DNA of 64,000 bases. Source: Cyprinodon diabolis. Its lineage: Eukaryota > Chordata > Actinopteri > Cyprinodontiformes > Cyprinodontidae. The stretch's first letter is position 1. Every line of letters starts with the position of its first letter. Below are positions 37,468-48,060 of the stretch, piece by piece. A model generated the notes under the pieces. It was not told the DNA's origin. It saw only the letters and a program-made list of their open reading frames with translations, and ran no database searches. The DNA lies in contig CM060065.1 in NCBI GenBank assembly GCA_030533445.1, forward strand, positions 23,577,474 through 23,641,473. Direction: 5' to 3'. Made by a program: the position numbers and the translations under genes.

Positions 37468-40290
37468 CTAAAGAGAGGGAAGAAAAACAGAGGAAAGGCT
37501 TTAGATTTTTATTGATGACTGCAAGACCTGAAGAATTAAAGAAATTATCCATTAAGTATTTTATACATCATTTAAAAAGTTTAAATTTAAAAGTTTAAAT
37601 TAAATTTTTTTTTTTTTTTAACAGCTTTAGAATTTTTCGGTTTATCTGTAAATTTACAAATACAGACAAAAAACATTTCCAGTTTAGTAATACCAACTGC
37701 AGGACCCCTCACGCCTATTAGGATTGCTGGAGATGGTTTAAAAGCTCAAGATAATCTCTAACTGGAAAAACCACTGACTTCAGCTCATGCATAATAACAT
37801 TATTTGCCAATGGAATGAGTATTTTTACCGTTGAAATAAGATAATCAGGTAATATGCTCTTGAAATAAGACAAAGGAATTGTTTTTTCTTCTTATTTTAA
37901 ATGTAAACTGTCTTGTTCCATTGGCAAAGTGTATCACCTCCTCAATTCAAGAAAAAATGCACTTATTTCAAGAAAAAATTACTGATTTAGATTTCAGGTT
38001 TTTGCAGTGCAGGCAGATTTATGAGGTTTATTTTACACACAGCAGGTTAGTTAGAAAGGTTTCAGATTCATGATACCCGAACACTAGAGCAGATACATTT
38101 CATTCTCTGTCATAACTCCGTCATAACTACCTATTTTTGAATTAGGGTTATTGACATACCATGTTTCTGGTCTCACATAAGGCCATGCCGCTTTCTTCTG
38201 CCAAACGCCTGGGCACCAACATTTGTAGGGACAAAGTTGCTGTATCCAAGTCCACCTGAGCGACTTAAAAAGTCGGCCAAGCGGTGTGTCACACAGGTGG
38301 CCGTGTTGCATGCCCGTTTTTGTGCTGTCGAGTTGCTTGTGAAAAAAAGGGGGCAAAGACAAAAAAGTTTGAATGTTTGAAATGGGATGTAATGAAGGTG
38401 AGCAACAATATCCATTACTATTTCCTTTTACTGTTCATAAAGCTTGCTCCAACCACATTGTTGGGGGGGAAGAATCAGTTTGATGATAAGAATTAATCAA
38501 AAAGGAAAAAAGAACATCACAACTTAGAAAAAAAATACTACAAGGCAGGACTTTAACTGTCAACTTTTTTATTATATTGAACATATTGCAGCAGTTTTAG
38601 ATTCGTTTTTATTATCATTTTGAGTCATAAAAGATTTTTTGAAGGCAAATACACAAACAAAAACAGACCCAAAAAAAATTATTGGATGTAAATCTCAGAA
38701 TTTCTATTTTATGTGCTGATGTAGTTTTCATATAGCTCAGAAAGGCTTCTCCTCTTGCCAGGGGTCCCTGCTCCCACATCAGTACGAGGATAGGTTTGGA
38801 GTTTGTGAATATCCTGGGAAAGTCTGCCAAGCACACATGTGCTCAAGCCGGTGCAGCGTTTTGACACAGGTATACTCCAACTGTTGGAGATGGAGAGAAA
38901 CATGCAAAGGCTTACAGGACAGTAACATGCAGATATTGACCTGTGGTTACATGCATTTATGAAACAGCTAACTGTGATATGATACTGACATGCTGAACAA
39001 CCCAAACAGTGTGTGAAGTTTTCACGTTGACCAAAGTGAGACGGTAGAAGTTGTATGCCATCGTGTGGTGATTAGTCTGTCGTGCATATTTTCTGTTCAT
39101 TAGCATTATATCATAAATATTCTGAACACATGCCAAACTGCAAGCAATGTTTTTAAACTGATGTGACATTGAATGAGTCAATGAATGTATGATTAACTTT
39201 AGTACATGCAGTCAAATATTTTTCCGTTAGTGGTAAATCCCTATTTATACCTGTAAAATGATCATCAAGCTCAAATGTTGGACGGATCTGTACACAGATC
39301 TCAATTACATTTTTTTTAGATCAGAAAAGATTAGCAAACCAAATATGTGCTGGAATAAAAAAGCCTTACCTCTCCCCATCAGCTGCTTGTTGGGTCGCTT
39401 CATCTGAGCTTATCTGCATGAACTCCTTGATAGCTCTGAGTAATGTCTCAGTATCCTTGTTCAGTAGTGTGACACCATCTGACCTGGACTCCTTACTAGT
39501 TGAGAAAACATTCATTCAATTGGTGCATTGATCTCTGTGCATCTGACACAAATATTGGGTAAAATGATTGTTCCCATGATAAGTTACCTTAAGTGGTACA
39601 TGTAATCTTACGGACACGAACAATCCAATTTAGATAAAGAGTTTCTAACATCTATCGTGCTCCAGCTCTCACCTGGATAGTGCTGCGTCTGAGGAGGTCT
39701 GACAAAAAATTAGAGCATAGCCAAGAAGGAGGGTCCTGAGTTTAAACATTCTCATGATTCCCTGTAAAGAGAGAAAAAGAAAACACAGATTTATTGATAA
39801 AATGCATTCAAACCAACAAGGAATGTGTTTACTGCTTCACATTTAACTCAACCTACAGACATTTTAGATGAAAAGTAAAATTACTTAAAAATGGAGAGTT
39901 TTTTCAGTTTTAAATATTTAAGCTTTATTATTTATTATTATTTAACTCTGTGTCTCTGTTTGGTTTTCTCCCCTCATAATATTATAGCCATGGTTTTTAA
40001 GGTTGTGCAGTACTGAGCAACAGTAATTCAAAGATTACAGTGGCTTCAGTAACAGAGATAAATGCAGTTTAATCTATTAGACATAAAGCAAAGCAATATA
40101 AATGCAGCAGAGCCACTTTTCACTTCTTTGTTTTTTCTTCTTTCTATATCCCATCATAAGATAAATTGTTTGCTCGAAGAAAAATAAAATTATGAAAAAA
40201 GATAAATAATTGTATTTTTTTTACGTACCTTGCAGTTAACGATCTTCTGCTAGTGGAGATGTAGATGATTTGATGATAGTGTATCTGTTG
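37055..40290 (-). CDS. calca: calca: calcitonin / calcitonin gene-related peptide gene (whole transcription unit)
   Basis: Spliced minus-strand gene encoding two secreted peptide hormones by alternative 3' exon choice. Calcitonin is classically the hypocalcaemic hormone of the ultimobranchial gland, and CGRP is a neuropeptide and vasodilator; both act on calcitonin-receptor-like GPCRs. Exon order read 5'->3' on the minus strand: non-coding exon 1 (about 40290-40229), signal-peptide exon 2 (39761-39673), propeptide exon 3 (39495-39370), calcitonin exon 4 (38880-38709 to its stop), CGRP exon 5 (38335-38160) and a probable 3'-UTR exon 6 starting at 37467. Every junction has GT/AG, and all coding junctions share one phase, so exon 3 can join either exon 4 or exon 5 in frame. 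The calcitonin precursor would be 126 aa and the CGRP precursor 123 aa. The hormone sequences identify the gene. The transcript ends are inferred from a TATA box and AATAAA signals. Confidence 0.93.
37761..38009. mobile_element. Palindromic MITE-like element in the intron between the CGRP exon and exon 6 of calca
   Basis: The left end ACTGGAAAAAC and right end (read inverted) CACTGCAAAAAC form short terminal inverted repeats. Internally, TTGCCAATGGAA on the left is mirrored by TTCCATTGGCAA on the right. The same internal motif and ends occur in CYP2R1 intron 4, so the two are copies of one family. The outer left base and the TA duplication are eroded here. Confidence 0.5.
38160..38335 (-). 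CDS. calca: calca exon 5: CGRP hormone exon
   Basis: The acceptor TTTCACAAG is followed by SNSTAQKR, with Lys-Arg releasing a 37-residue peptide that begins [20 protein letters not shown] and ends [11 protein letters not shown]. Gly-Arg-Arg-Lys-Arg follows, giving a C-terminal phenylalanine amide. Cys2 and Cys7 form the ring, and the VTHRLA helix and FVPTNVG tail are CGRP hallmarks. The stop is at 38175-38173 after HGLM. The exon continues 13 bases to a donor ATG|GTATGT, so a further untranslated exon is expected. Spliced in phase with exon 3. Confidence 0.94.
38608..38613 (-). terminator. poly(A) signal for the calcitonin mRNA
   Basis: AATAAA on the minus strand, about 96 bases past the calcitonin stop codon. 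A second AATAAA-like run lies about 35 bases further on. Use of this site would terminate the calcitonin transcript before the CGRP exon. Confidence 0.6.
38709..38880 (-). CDS. calca: calca exon 4: calcitonin hormone exon (alternative terminal exon)
   Basis: The acceptor CCAACAG is followed by SWSIPVSKR, whose Lys-Arg cleavage site releases a 32-residue calcitonin starting [14 protein letters not shown] and ending RTDVGAGTP. Gly-Lys-Arg-Arg follows, the signal for C-terminal proline amidation and cleavage. Cys1 and Cys7 would form the N-terminal ring. A 12-residue C-terminal peptide ([12 protein letters not shown]) precedes the stop at 38711-38709. Fish calcitonins are conserved here, so the identification is firm. 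The second and third residues (Thr-Gly) differ from the Ser-Asn of salmon and eel hormones. The exon should end at a poly(A) site about 100 bases on. Confidence 0.95.
39370..39495 (-). CDS. calca: calca exon 3: N-terminal propeptide shared by both hormones
   Basis: 126 bases, in frame throughout, between the acceptor CTCAACTAG and the donor AG|GTAAG. It encodes an acidic propeptide of 42 codons with the family-like core [18 protein letters not shown]. In the family this common exon precedes both alternative terminal exons and is removed at a dibasic site encoded at the start of the hormone exon. No cysteine is present, as expected for the N-terminal flanking peptide. Confidence 0.88.
39673..39761 (-). 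CDS. calca: calca exon 2: start codon and signal peptide
   Basis: The acceptor TTTACAG precedes the exon and the donor CCAG|GTGAGA follows it. The ATG at 39755-39753 opens [20 protein letters not shown]: a basic N-terminus, then a hydrophobic core, then a small polar region (TSSDAALS) suited to signal-peptidase cleavage. A second in-frame ATG lies two codons later. The exon ends after two bases of a codon, the phase kept at all following junctions. The peptide would direct the prohormone into the regulated secretory pathway. Confidence 0.88.
40229..40290 (-). other. calca: calca exon 1, non-coding 5' UTR
   Basis: About 60 bases between the inferred start site and the donor AAG|GTACGT, whose GT is at 40228-40227. 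There is no ATG in frame with the signal peptide. CT/CGRP genes usually begin with a short untranslated exon, which fits. The 5' end is inferred only from the TATA position. Confidence 0.6.
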
Positions 40291-40310
40291 AGCTTCCTCA
40301 CAGTGTGCAG

Positions 40311-40320
40311 TTTTATATAT
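40311..40320 (-). promoter_or_regulatory. TATA box of calca
   Basis: Read on the minus strand the sequence is ATATATAAAA, with the expected start of transcription about 25-30 bases downstream near 40290. An ATTGG (inverted CCAAT) box lies about 90 bases further upstream, with CCAAT at 40405-40409 on the plus strand. The position immediately before an exon that ends in a good GT donor supports its use. Confidence 0.65.
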
Positions 40321-40329
40321 GTCCCACAT

Positions 40330-41055
40330 GGATTATTGTAATTTCTGAGCAAACACTTGATTATACTTCATTGGGCAGTCCAGTGCATGCTTCAAAGCTT
40401 CGGACCAATCAGAGGTACTGTGTAATTTATAGCAGCCAAATAAGAACTTGTATGCAAATCAAACTGCTTCATGGTCATGATGCCCTCAATTGACGAAAGA
40501 TTTGCAAAGTTTGAACTCTAGAAGTGGCAGGTGCATCCAGGCAAAAACATCACAGTAAATCAACAGAGGCAGGGAACTCATTAATACAAGATGCTTCCTT
40601 GTACCAACTCAAAAGTAAGATCTATTCTTAAAAAGTATTTGTATATTTTTTAATTTTCAACTTTTACACATGTTCAACGTATGATTTAGGGCTTATAGTC
40701 AATTTGTACACCAAGGTACTTATATGTTTCAGTATACTCTAATGGTGTAAATGTTGATGTTTTTAATGAAAAGAAGAGCTTTTAGAACCTTATTCTGACT
40801 TGTTGATAGCATGACTTTTTTCTACTATCATTTAGAACTAGCCTCAGATGAAGCCAGTCAGACTGAATATTGTCAAATGCAGATCAATAATTTTGATAAT
40901 ATATCTGACCTGGTCAGACTCCAGGTAAAAGAGGGCATCAAGTGATTCTAAGGTGACCAAACATGAAAAAAAACAACTTACTAAAATAATCTACAATAGC
41001 AAAGAGACTGCACAGTTTGTAGCCCTGCAGCCTTTCAGCAAATAGGTCCTGGGTC
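40330..41055. other. calca upstream region
   Basis: Presumed promoter-side DNA of calca, with an inverted CCAAT box at 40405-40409. No other site can be assigned by eye. Confidence 0.4.
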
Positions 41056-41059
41056 TTGA

Positions 41060-41335
41060 TTCTGGCCTGGGCTTTTTCTGCATGGAGTTTGCATGTGTAG
41101 GTGCAGATACCCCAGCTTTCACCCACAATCCACTAACAATAACATTAGCATAATTAACATTTCTAAATTGATATTAGGTGTAAGTGTATGTGTGCATGGT
41201 TGTCTGACTGTTTTGCCCTGCAACCGACTGGCAAGCAGACCAGGATGTTTCCTGTCTTTTGCCCATAGACTACTGGAGATAAGCACCAGCCCTGTAAAAC
41301 CTGATGGATAAGCAGTAGAAGATGGATGAAAGGAT
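41060..41335 (+). repeat. Dispersed fish repeat (TGGATGGA-tailed family), copy 2
   Basis: Degenerate plus-orientation copy of the family at 32087-32390. It runs from CTGCATGGAGTTTGCATGTG to GATAAGCAGTAGAAGATGG. Two overlapping open frames on the minus strand are repeat translation. Confidence 0.6.
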
Positions 41336-43099
41336 GACCAAACCATCCCCACTCTTCCATCTCTCTTGGTTTGGACTGAGAAATTTTCAAAAAGAGCCTG
41401 AAATCTTATAGAACATAAGAAAATAGAACAATATTATTTGGCTTTTAGAAATGTAAAAGGCATTAGGGAGAACTTCAAACATTAAGATTAATTAAGATTA
41501 ATTAATAAAAAAAATTTATTATTTGCTCAATGTGATGGTAATCTAACAGAGTGAAATCTATTTTTGTGGAACAGTCTGTGTAAAACATGATCAGGTTCTA
41601 CTAATGTTTAGCCAGAGAGATGAAGGGTTGCGCGTCTTCTATGTGGCCTGCAAATACGCTCATTTCACTAAAAGGCCCATCTACTTTAATGGGTTTCCCT
41701 TGTGACGCAAAAACTAACTCGAAGGCAGGATGGGTTATGATACATCCTGCACTGTTGTAACATGAGGGAATAAGAGGAAAAACTGAAACCCGCAGCCAAC
41801 TAATCTCCACAAAGAAACATAATGGACATCAAATAATGAAAAGGTGTAGTTTATTCATTGGGTGCTCCCTGTGATACTCTTGGTAATGATTTATCATGCT
41901 GCTATCTGGGTAGGAGTATAGCCCAACACATACACACACAACATTAAAAAGGGAAAGGAAAGTTTTTCTTTTAGCTTGGTTCTAATCTGTTAACACGTTG
42001 CATGCTTGAGGGGTAATTGAAAAAACAAGGGGTTCCCCTAATTATGTTCCAAGGTGCATTTTGTGAGCAATTAAAAGCATTTTAATTTATTTCAAGCACA
42101 ATGATCTTAAAGCCTTTAAAGTGATAATAAGTTACTCTATATAGAGCAGAATTGGAATATGCATATTACGGCAGTATTTGAATGCATCTAAAAGCTTACA
42201 GGGAGGCTGTGAAGTGAGGTCAGAACATGAGCATATTGTCTCTTGGAAGTACTCTTTAGCTCACTGATTGGAGTGTTCTGGATCAACTGTGAAACTTTTT
42301 AATGAACTGTTGGAACAACCACCTCATTCGGCATTAAATGAATTAAGTCAACAGGTCTTAAAAGGAAAGTGTTGTTATCTTGGGGGGGGGGGGGGAGTTA
42401 TTCATCTTAGATGTTGTAAAGATGGAAGAGCATCCGTTTGACTTCATCAAGTCAATGTCAGACTGTCTAATATTTCTCTGACTTCTTTTACATAGGTACC
42501 AAAACTAATTTCGTAGTATTATTATGTAAGAAATGTATGTTTTTCCAGGAAAATAAACAAAAAAAAACATGGAAAATGATTAACAATTATAAGCTTGTCT
42601 TGAAATGTGGATTCTGGAACCAAGAGTAAAACTAAACATTAATATTTAACACTCAAAAAAAATTTTTATTAGTATTTAAACACAAAGCAACTTAAATGTA
42701 CAATTTAACACAATTTAAATGTCGAAATACAGAAGCATCCCTTGAATATAATGCAGATAATCTAATGCTACTCAAGGGTTAGGATTCATCACTAATTAAT
42801 ATAACCAAGAACATAAACTAATGCACAGAAAATAAATTTCAAAGGGAAAAGAAGTGTGCACCAGGCCACACTTAGCTCCCACTGCACAGTGGGCACAAGT
42901 TGAGCATGAATTGTCTTGGAAAAATAATTACAACACAGGAGAGCAGTTTTGACAGAGAGGCCAGCATCACTCACTGCAATGCTTGTCAGAGACCGTCTCA
43001 GTTGAGTTCATTGGCAACTGGTCTGATTAAAAACAGTACTGAACTTTGCAGGGGCTGAAGAAGACATCGCATAAACAAACCTGTGATGCTACAAACAGG
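41336..43099. other. No gene recognised
   Basis: AT-rich DNA containing a run of 14 G at 42382-42395. No coding evidence. Confidence 0.45.
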
Positions 43100-43690
43100 A
43101 AAAACAAAGAACTTAGACTTAGACAAACCTTATGGTCATTTTGTATACACAGAGTGTACAAAACTAAATTTCGATGCATACAGCTTTTCAACAGTGAATG
43201 AGCACCTTACATCAGTGAAATGAACATTTCCATTTATAAAGTGAAACTGTGATCAGAATGTAAACACTGTAGGAGAAAAGGAAAACTAATTTAAAGACAT
43301 GATGCAAAAGGCATTAATAAGCTAGGGTTCAGAGCAAAATAAAAAAAATGTGGTGCAAAATAAAGTAGATCATTGAGTTGAGTTCTATTTAAAGGGATTT
43401 CAAAATTCACCATGTAGTGCAAATTTGATGTTTACAAGTGTGATACAGAGTCTCGATTTATGACTTGATTAGAGTTTCAACAGTTCACCAGTCTTATGGC
43501 AGTGGGGGTAAAGCTGTTGCAGAACCTGTTGGTCCTGCATCGAATGCTGCAGAGCCTCTTCCCAAAAGGCAGCAGGGAGAACAGTCCATTGTGGGGGTGT
43601 GAGGGGTTGCTGATGATGTTACCGGCTTGGGACACGTAGTGCTGGGATGAAATGTCTTTATTGGAGGGATGAGGAGCCCAGATGATCCCC
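43100..43690 (+). repeat. Dispersed fish repeat
   Basis: Contains ACTTAGACTTAGACAAACC, then ACTAAATTTCGATGCATACA, and later GGGTAAAGCTGTTGCAGAAC, GGTCCTGCATCGAATGCTGC and CAGGGAGAACAGTCCATTG, the order of a repeat frequent in fish genomes. It is old, with a possible internal insertion. Class uncertain. Confidence 0.5.
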
Positions 43691-45084
43691 TATATTTCAA
43701 TTATTGTAAGAATCCAAGATTGTTGACTGAAATCTAATATCAGAAATGAGAGCTATATAATTATGAATGTAGATGGAAAAAGAAAGATTTGAGGCCACAT
43801 GCATGTATAATTACAGGGAATCTGACAGGACAATTGAAATTACACCTCTGTGAAAATCAGTGGAAGATGTAAAAGGGCTGTAATTACGACCAGGAAATTA
43901 AACCATTAATAAGTATTAAGTTAAGTGATTATGGGACCTCTAAAAGTTGTCCATAATCTAGTCCATGTTTTAAAAATAGTGTAAAGGACATAAGACAGGA
44001 CATACTGTAGAAATGGATATTTGAAGAACTGTAAATGAAGAACATCAAGTTAAGTATGCCACAGCTGCCCTGCATTCTAAATACAACATTTAAACACCTG
44101 CCTGGAAGCTACATAGGGATTACTAGTCCTCTTGGTGTTCCTGCCACAGCCATTAAGTTGTTCGAGTAAAGACCCTATAAACCATGTCTGTTTTGAAAAA
44201 GGCTTTGTTAGAAGATTTACCTAACAATTTCAAGTGTTCCTGGATAATAAAAAAAGTACATTAGGAGCACTGCTCTCAAAAGAGCCATGTAAAAAAACTA
44301 TCACCTGTGGCCCAATCTGAAGGAAAACAGGAACAAATCCCATTTAAATTGAATCATTGCTCAACCTTTGTCAGTTTGAGCCTGAAAACACAAGACTGGG
44401 GGATTTGTTAAGGGTTAGAAGAGTTCATGTAACTGCAAACATCAAAAGACAATGAAAAGAATTGTCAATCCCTTTATTTTCTTACCTAATTAAGGGTCAG
44501 AGGAGGTCGAACCCTGTTCTAGTAGTCAGCAAGCAAAAGATAGGTGTTGTACCTATCTTCTGAATGGTTAACACAAGATTGTTGTTGTTTTTTCTTTGTT
44601 TTGTTTTGCCACTTTAAATAATGCAGAATCTTAATATGCACATTATCATTTTTAGATTGTATTAGATACAAATTATTTTACCACACAAACTGAGAATTTG
44701 TCAAGATAAAAGGAGAGATGTATCTTTCTGTGGGAAATGTGTGTTTAATATTCTCATTTAATCAGCTCTGGGTCATAGAGATCCATCATAAAGTGTGCTG
44801 GATGAAAGAGGGGCTTTAGGGCTGTTATAGAGGGGCCCAGAAACATAATCAGAGAACTTAAATGGAGTTTTGACAACTTTTTGCTGCTTATTAGGAATTG
44901 AGTATTAGATCTATAGCACAGACGTTTTCTCTACAAGAAGTTACATAAACAAAAGTTGAAAACTAACATCAGGTGTTGCTTAAAAACCATGATAACATTA
45001 CAATCCACTAACCTTATTTTGCCACCAGGCAGACATATTTGTAATTGTTAAACTGACTGTGGTTTAGTGATTCTCTTTATTGTT
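43691..45084. other. No gene recognised
   Basis: AT-rich DNA without supported features. Confidence 0.45.
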
Positions 45085-45295
45085 GGGCATGTAGGTGGCG
45101 CAGTGGATAGCTCGCACAAACCATGTACAGAGGCCTTAGTCCTCAACATGGCCGCCCTGGGTTTGAACCTGGCCTGTGGTCCTTTGCAGCAGGTCTCTTC
45201 CCCGTTCTCATACCCCCTTTTCTATCAACCTACTGAAAAAAAATCAAGCCACTAGAGCCGTAAAAACTCAAAAAATATAAATAAATATACAGACT
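45085..45295 (+). repeat. tRNA-derived SINE
   Basis: A-box-like TGGCGCAGTGGATAG and B-box-like GGTTTGAACCT are spaced as in a tRNA promoter. A body with CAGAGGCCTTAGTCCTC and GCCACTAGAGCC and an A-rich tail follow. It resembles a widespread teleost SINE. Confidence 0.7.
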
Positions 45296-46017
45296 CTCAA
45301 TATTGTTATTGCTTTAATTTCAGCAACCATAATGGCCAGGGTGGTGAAGTTCCCCCTGATATGAGTCATAACCTACTTTTGCTCAGGGAAACTGTAATAA
45401 GGAAGCATAGCGTTTTAAATATTACAGTTACTTATTTGATATCTGTAAATTTATACTCCCTTAGGGAGATAGAAAATTGTTTTTATTTGTTTGTAATAGG
45501 GTCAAATGTAGAATTAAACCAGCTTGTTGCAGCATAAATACATGTATGGCAAAAGACGATAAAATGTTATTGTTAATTGTGAAAGACAATCTTGTCTCTT
45601 ACGGGTTGACAAACTTATGGTCTCTGGTCTGATCAGATTATAGGTAAATGAACTTTAACAGTAATATCACATGACCTCATTGTTAAGCCTACAATTTAAC
45701 ATATTCATTTTTATAATTAAGGATCAGAGGGTGTGTATCATAATGCATAGCTCTGTGAAATTACTGTATACTTGATTTGTTTTTTGATTTTCCACATTAG
45801 GTTGTATTGCAGAAAATATTCAAGTAATATTAAGTCTTATTATATCAAACTTCCTTCAGAAGCCACACAAGTCAGCTACAAATACTTTGAGAAATTTAAG
45901 ATGAGGTCTCAGGCTGCCCTGTTGATTTTATTATTATTTTTGCTGAGGTGCAATTACAGTGCAGCCACATAGTACAATGACCTTTCATTAAGCTAAAACC
46001 TCACAAGGGTCAATCAT
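45296..46017. other. No gene recognised
   Basis: AT-rich DNA without supported features. Confidence 0.45.
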
Positions 46018-46380
46018 TCATCCAGTTTCTCCTGTTTTCTGCCAGGGTCACGGTAGAGTTGGTACCTATTTCCAGCAGCCTATGGGCAAAAAGGCGGAGC
46101 ACACCCTGGTCAGGTTGCAGTCTGTCGCAAGCCAACACAGAAATACACAGAGACATAAAGCTATGCACACTCACAACTAAGGATACGTTACACACATCAA
46201 ATACCCTAACAGTCATGTTTTTGGACTGTGGAAGGAAGCCAGAGTACCCAGGAGGAACCCACACATGAAAAGGGAGAACATGTCGAAAGTCCTTAGGCCA
46301 GAAAACAAAGCCAGGACCTTCTTGCTGCAAGGCAACAGTGCTACAAGCTGTGCCATCATGCAGCCAAGTTTCAATCAATA
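46018..46380 (-). repeat. Dispersed fish repeat (CATCC-tailed family), copy 3
   Basis: Degenerate copy in the same orientation as 32087-32390, with GGCGGAGCACACCCTGGTCA, TTTTTGGACTGTGGAAGGAA and GGAGAACATGTCGAAAG. A 131-codon open frame on the minus strand is an accident of the repeat. Confidence 0.6.
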
Positions 46381-46799
46381 AATCAGTTTTTGGTAATAAA
46401 AGCATATTTTGTAAGATGTAAAAGTTTTAATTTTCATAAAAGTGTGTTAAGTCTATATTTAAATCACATAGACTGAAGAAAGCACAGTTACTTGTTTTTT
46501 AATGTTATGGCATGGTGCATGTGTCCTGTTTAAGGTCAGTTAAGATTAGAAAAATTATTAGATTTTTGCCAAATAACAGAATGATCATTTAAGAACTTTA
46601 CACATAAATCCTTGAACTTTCTTTATCGGTGATACCTACATTGATAGATTTTTTTTTATCTAAGAGTCAAGGACCTTGATTGGTGCCAGGCCAACATGGC
46701 TATTAGACACTATCAAACAATAAAGAGTACAACAGCAAAATGGCAAACTACTTAACAAAGCATGACATAAAAAGAACCCTTAAAATTGCAGATATGTAC
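46381..46799. other. No gene recognised
   Basis: AT-rich DNA without supported features. Confidence 0.45.
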
Positions 46800-48060
46800 A
46801 GAGAGACACTCGGGTGTTGAGAGGGGCAGAAGTCTCCACCGACAACTGGTGGTGGTGAGTTGGCTCCATTGGTGGGGGAGGACGCCGGTCAGACCTAGTA
46901 GGCCCAAACGTATTGTGAGGGTTTGCTGGGAATGTCTGGCAGAGTTCCCCGTGAGAAGAAGCCCACCTCCAGGAGAGCTTTGAACACGTTCCGAGGGAGG
47001 TGGGGGACATTGAATCTGAGTGGGCTATGTTCTGTGGCTCTATTGTTGAGGTAGCTGTGGCTTCGAACACACTGATAGACAGCAGCGGTGAGGGAAGCTG
47101 TCAAGCTGAAGGAGGAGTCCTACTGGGGTCCTAGTGGGGTTGCTGTGCTGCTGACCTCGATTCGGGACATCGTATGTAGGTGGGTGGATTAATTCGCAGG
47201 CCTCCTTAATCCCACCAACATGTCTTCCATTGAGGAAGCAGAGCCTGGGGCTCCGGGTCAGGTTATCCCATCTCTGGTGCTCAGGTCACTGAGGTGATTA
47301 AAAAGCTCCTTGGTGGCAAGGCCCCAGTGGTCGATGAGATTCACCTTGAGTACCTTAAGGCTCTGGAAGTTGTGGGGCTGTGTTGGTTAACGCAAATCTG
47401 CAACATTGCGTGGACATCAGAGGTAGTTCCCCTGGATTGGCAAACTGGAGTGGTGGTCCCTCTATTTAAAAAGGGGACCAGAAGGTGTGTTCCAACTACA
47501 GAGGAATCACACTCTTAAGCCTCCCTGGTAAGGTCCATTGCAGGGGATATTGGTCCGCAGTAAGTCAGACATGTTTCTGATGAGGGTTGCACTCCACCAA
47601 GGTTGCTCCTCATCACCAATTCTGTTCATAACTTTTATGGACAGAATTTCTAGGTACAGCCATGTATTGAGGGGATCTATTTTGGTGGCCTGAGGATTGC
47701 GACTCCGTTATTCGCAGATGATGTGGTTCTATTGGCTTTGACAGGGCGTGATCTGCAGCTCTCACCCAAGCGCTTCGCAGCCAAGTTTGAAGCGGCCTGG
47801 ATGAGCTTTGGGTCCAAAAGAATGAGATCCCGGATACAAGCGGCTGAAATTAGTTTTCTCCGTAGTGTGTCTGGGCTCTCCCTTAGAGAGAGGGTGAGGA
47901 GCTCAGTCATCCGGGAAGAACCCAGAGTAAAACTGCTGCTCCTCCCCATCGAGAGGAGCAAGTTGAGTTGATTCAGGCATCTGGTTAGGATCCCTACTGA
48001 AGCTGCTACTCCCGCGACCTGACTCTGGATAAGCAAAAGAAGATGGTTGGATGGATACAG
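46800..48060 (+). pseudogene. Non-LTR retrotransposon (RTE/Rex-like LINE) fragment
   Basis: RT-domain translation KLLGGKAPVVDEIHLEYLKA, then VPLDWQTGVVVPLFKKG, matches the fish LINE reverse transcriptase start. Later pieces ISRYS-like, FADDVVLLALTGRDLQLS and SRIQAAEISFLRSVSGLSLR come from the RT catalytic and C-terminal parts in other frames. A TGGATGGATA end follows at about 48050. Internal deletions and frameshifts make it dead. Family name is from memory. Confidence 0.8.

Noticed and set aside
38881..39005. Open frame upstream of the calcitonin exon starting at an ATG at 39005
   Set aside because: The sequence is intronic: a good acceptor sits at 38881-38883, and the family propeptide is encoded in exon 3 instead.
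46010..46405. 131-codon open frame on the minus strand
   Set aside because: It coincides with a degenerate dispersed repeat and shows no protein family features.
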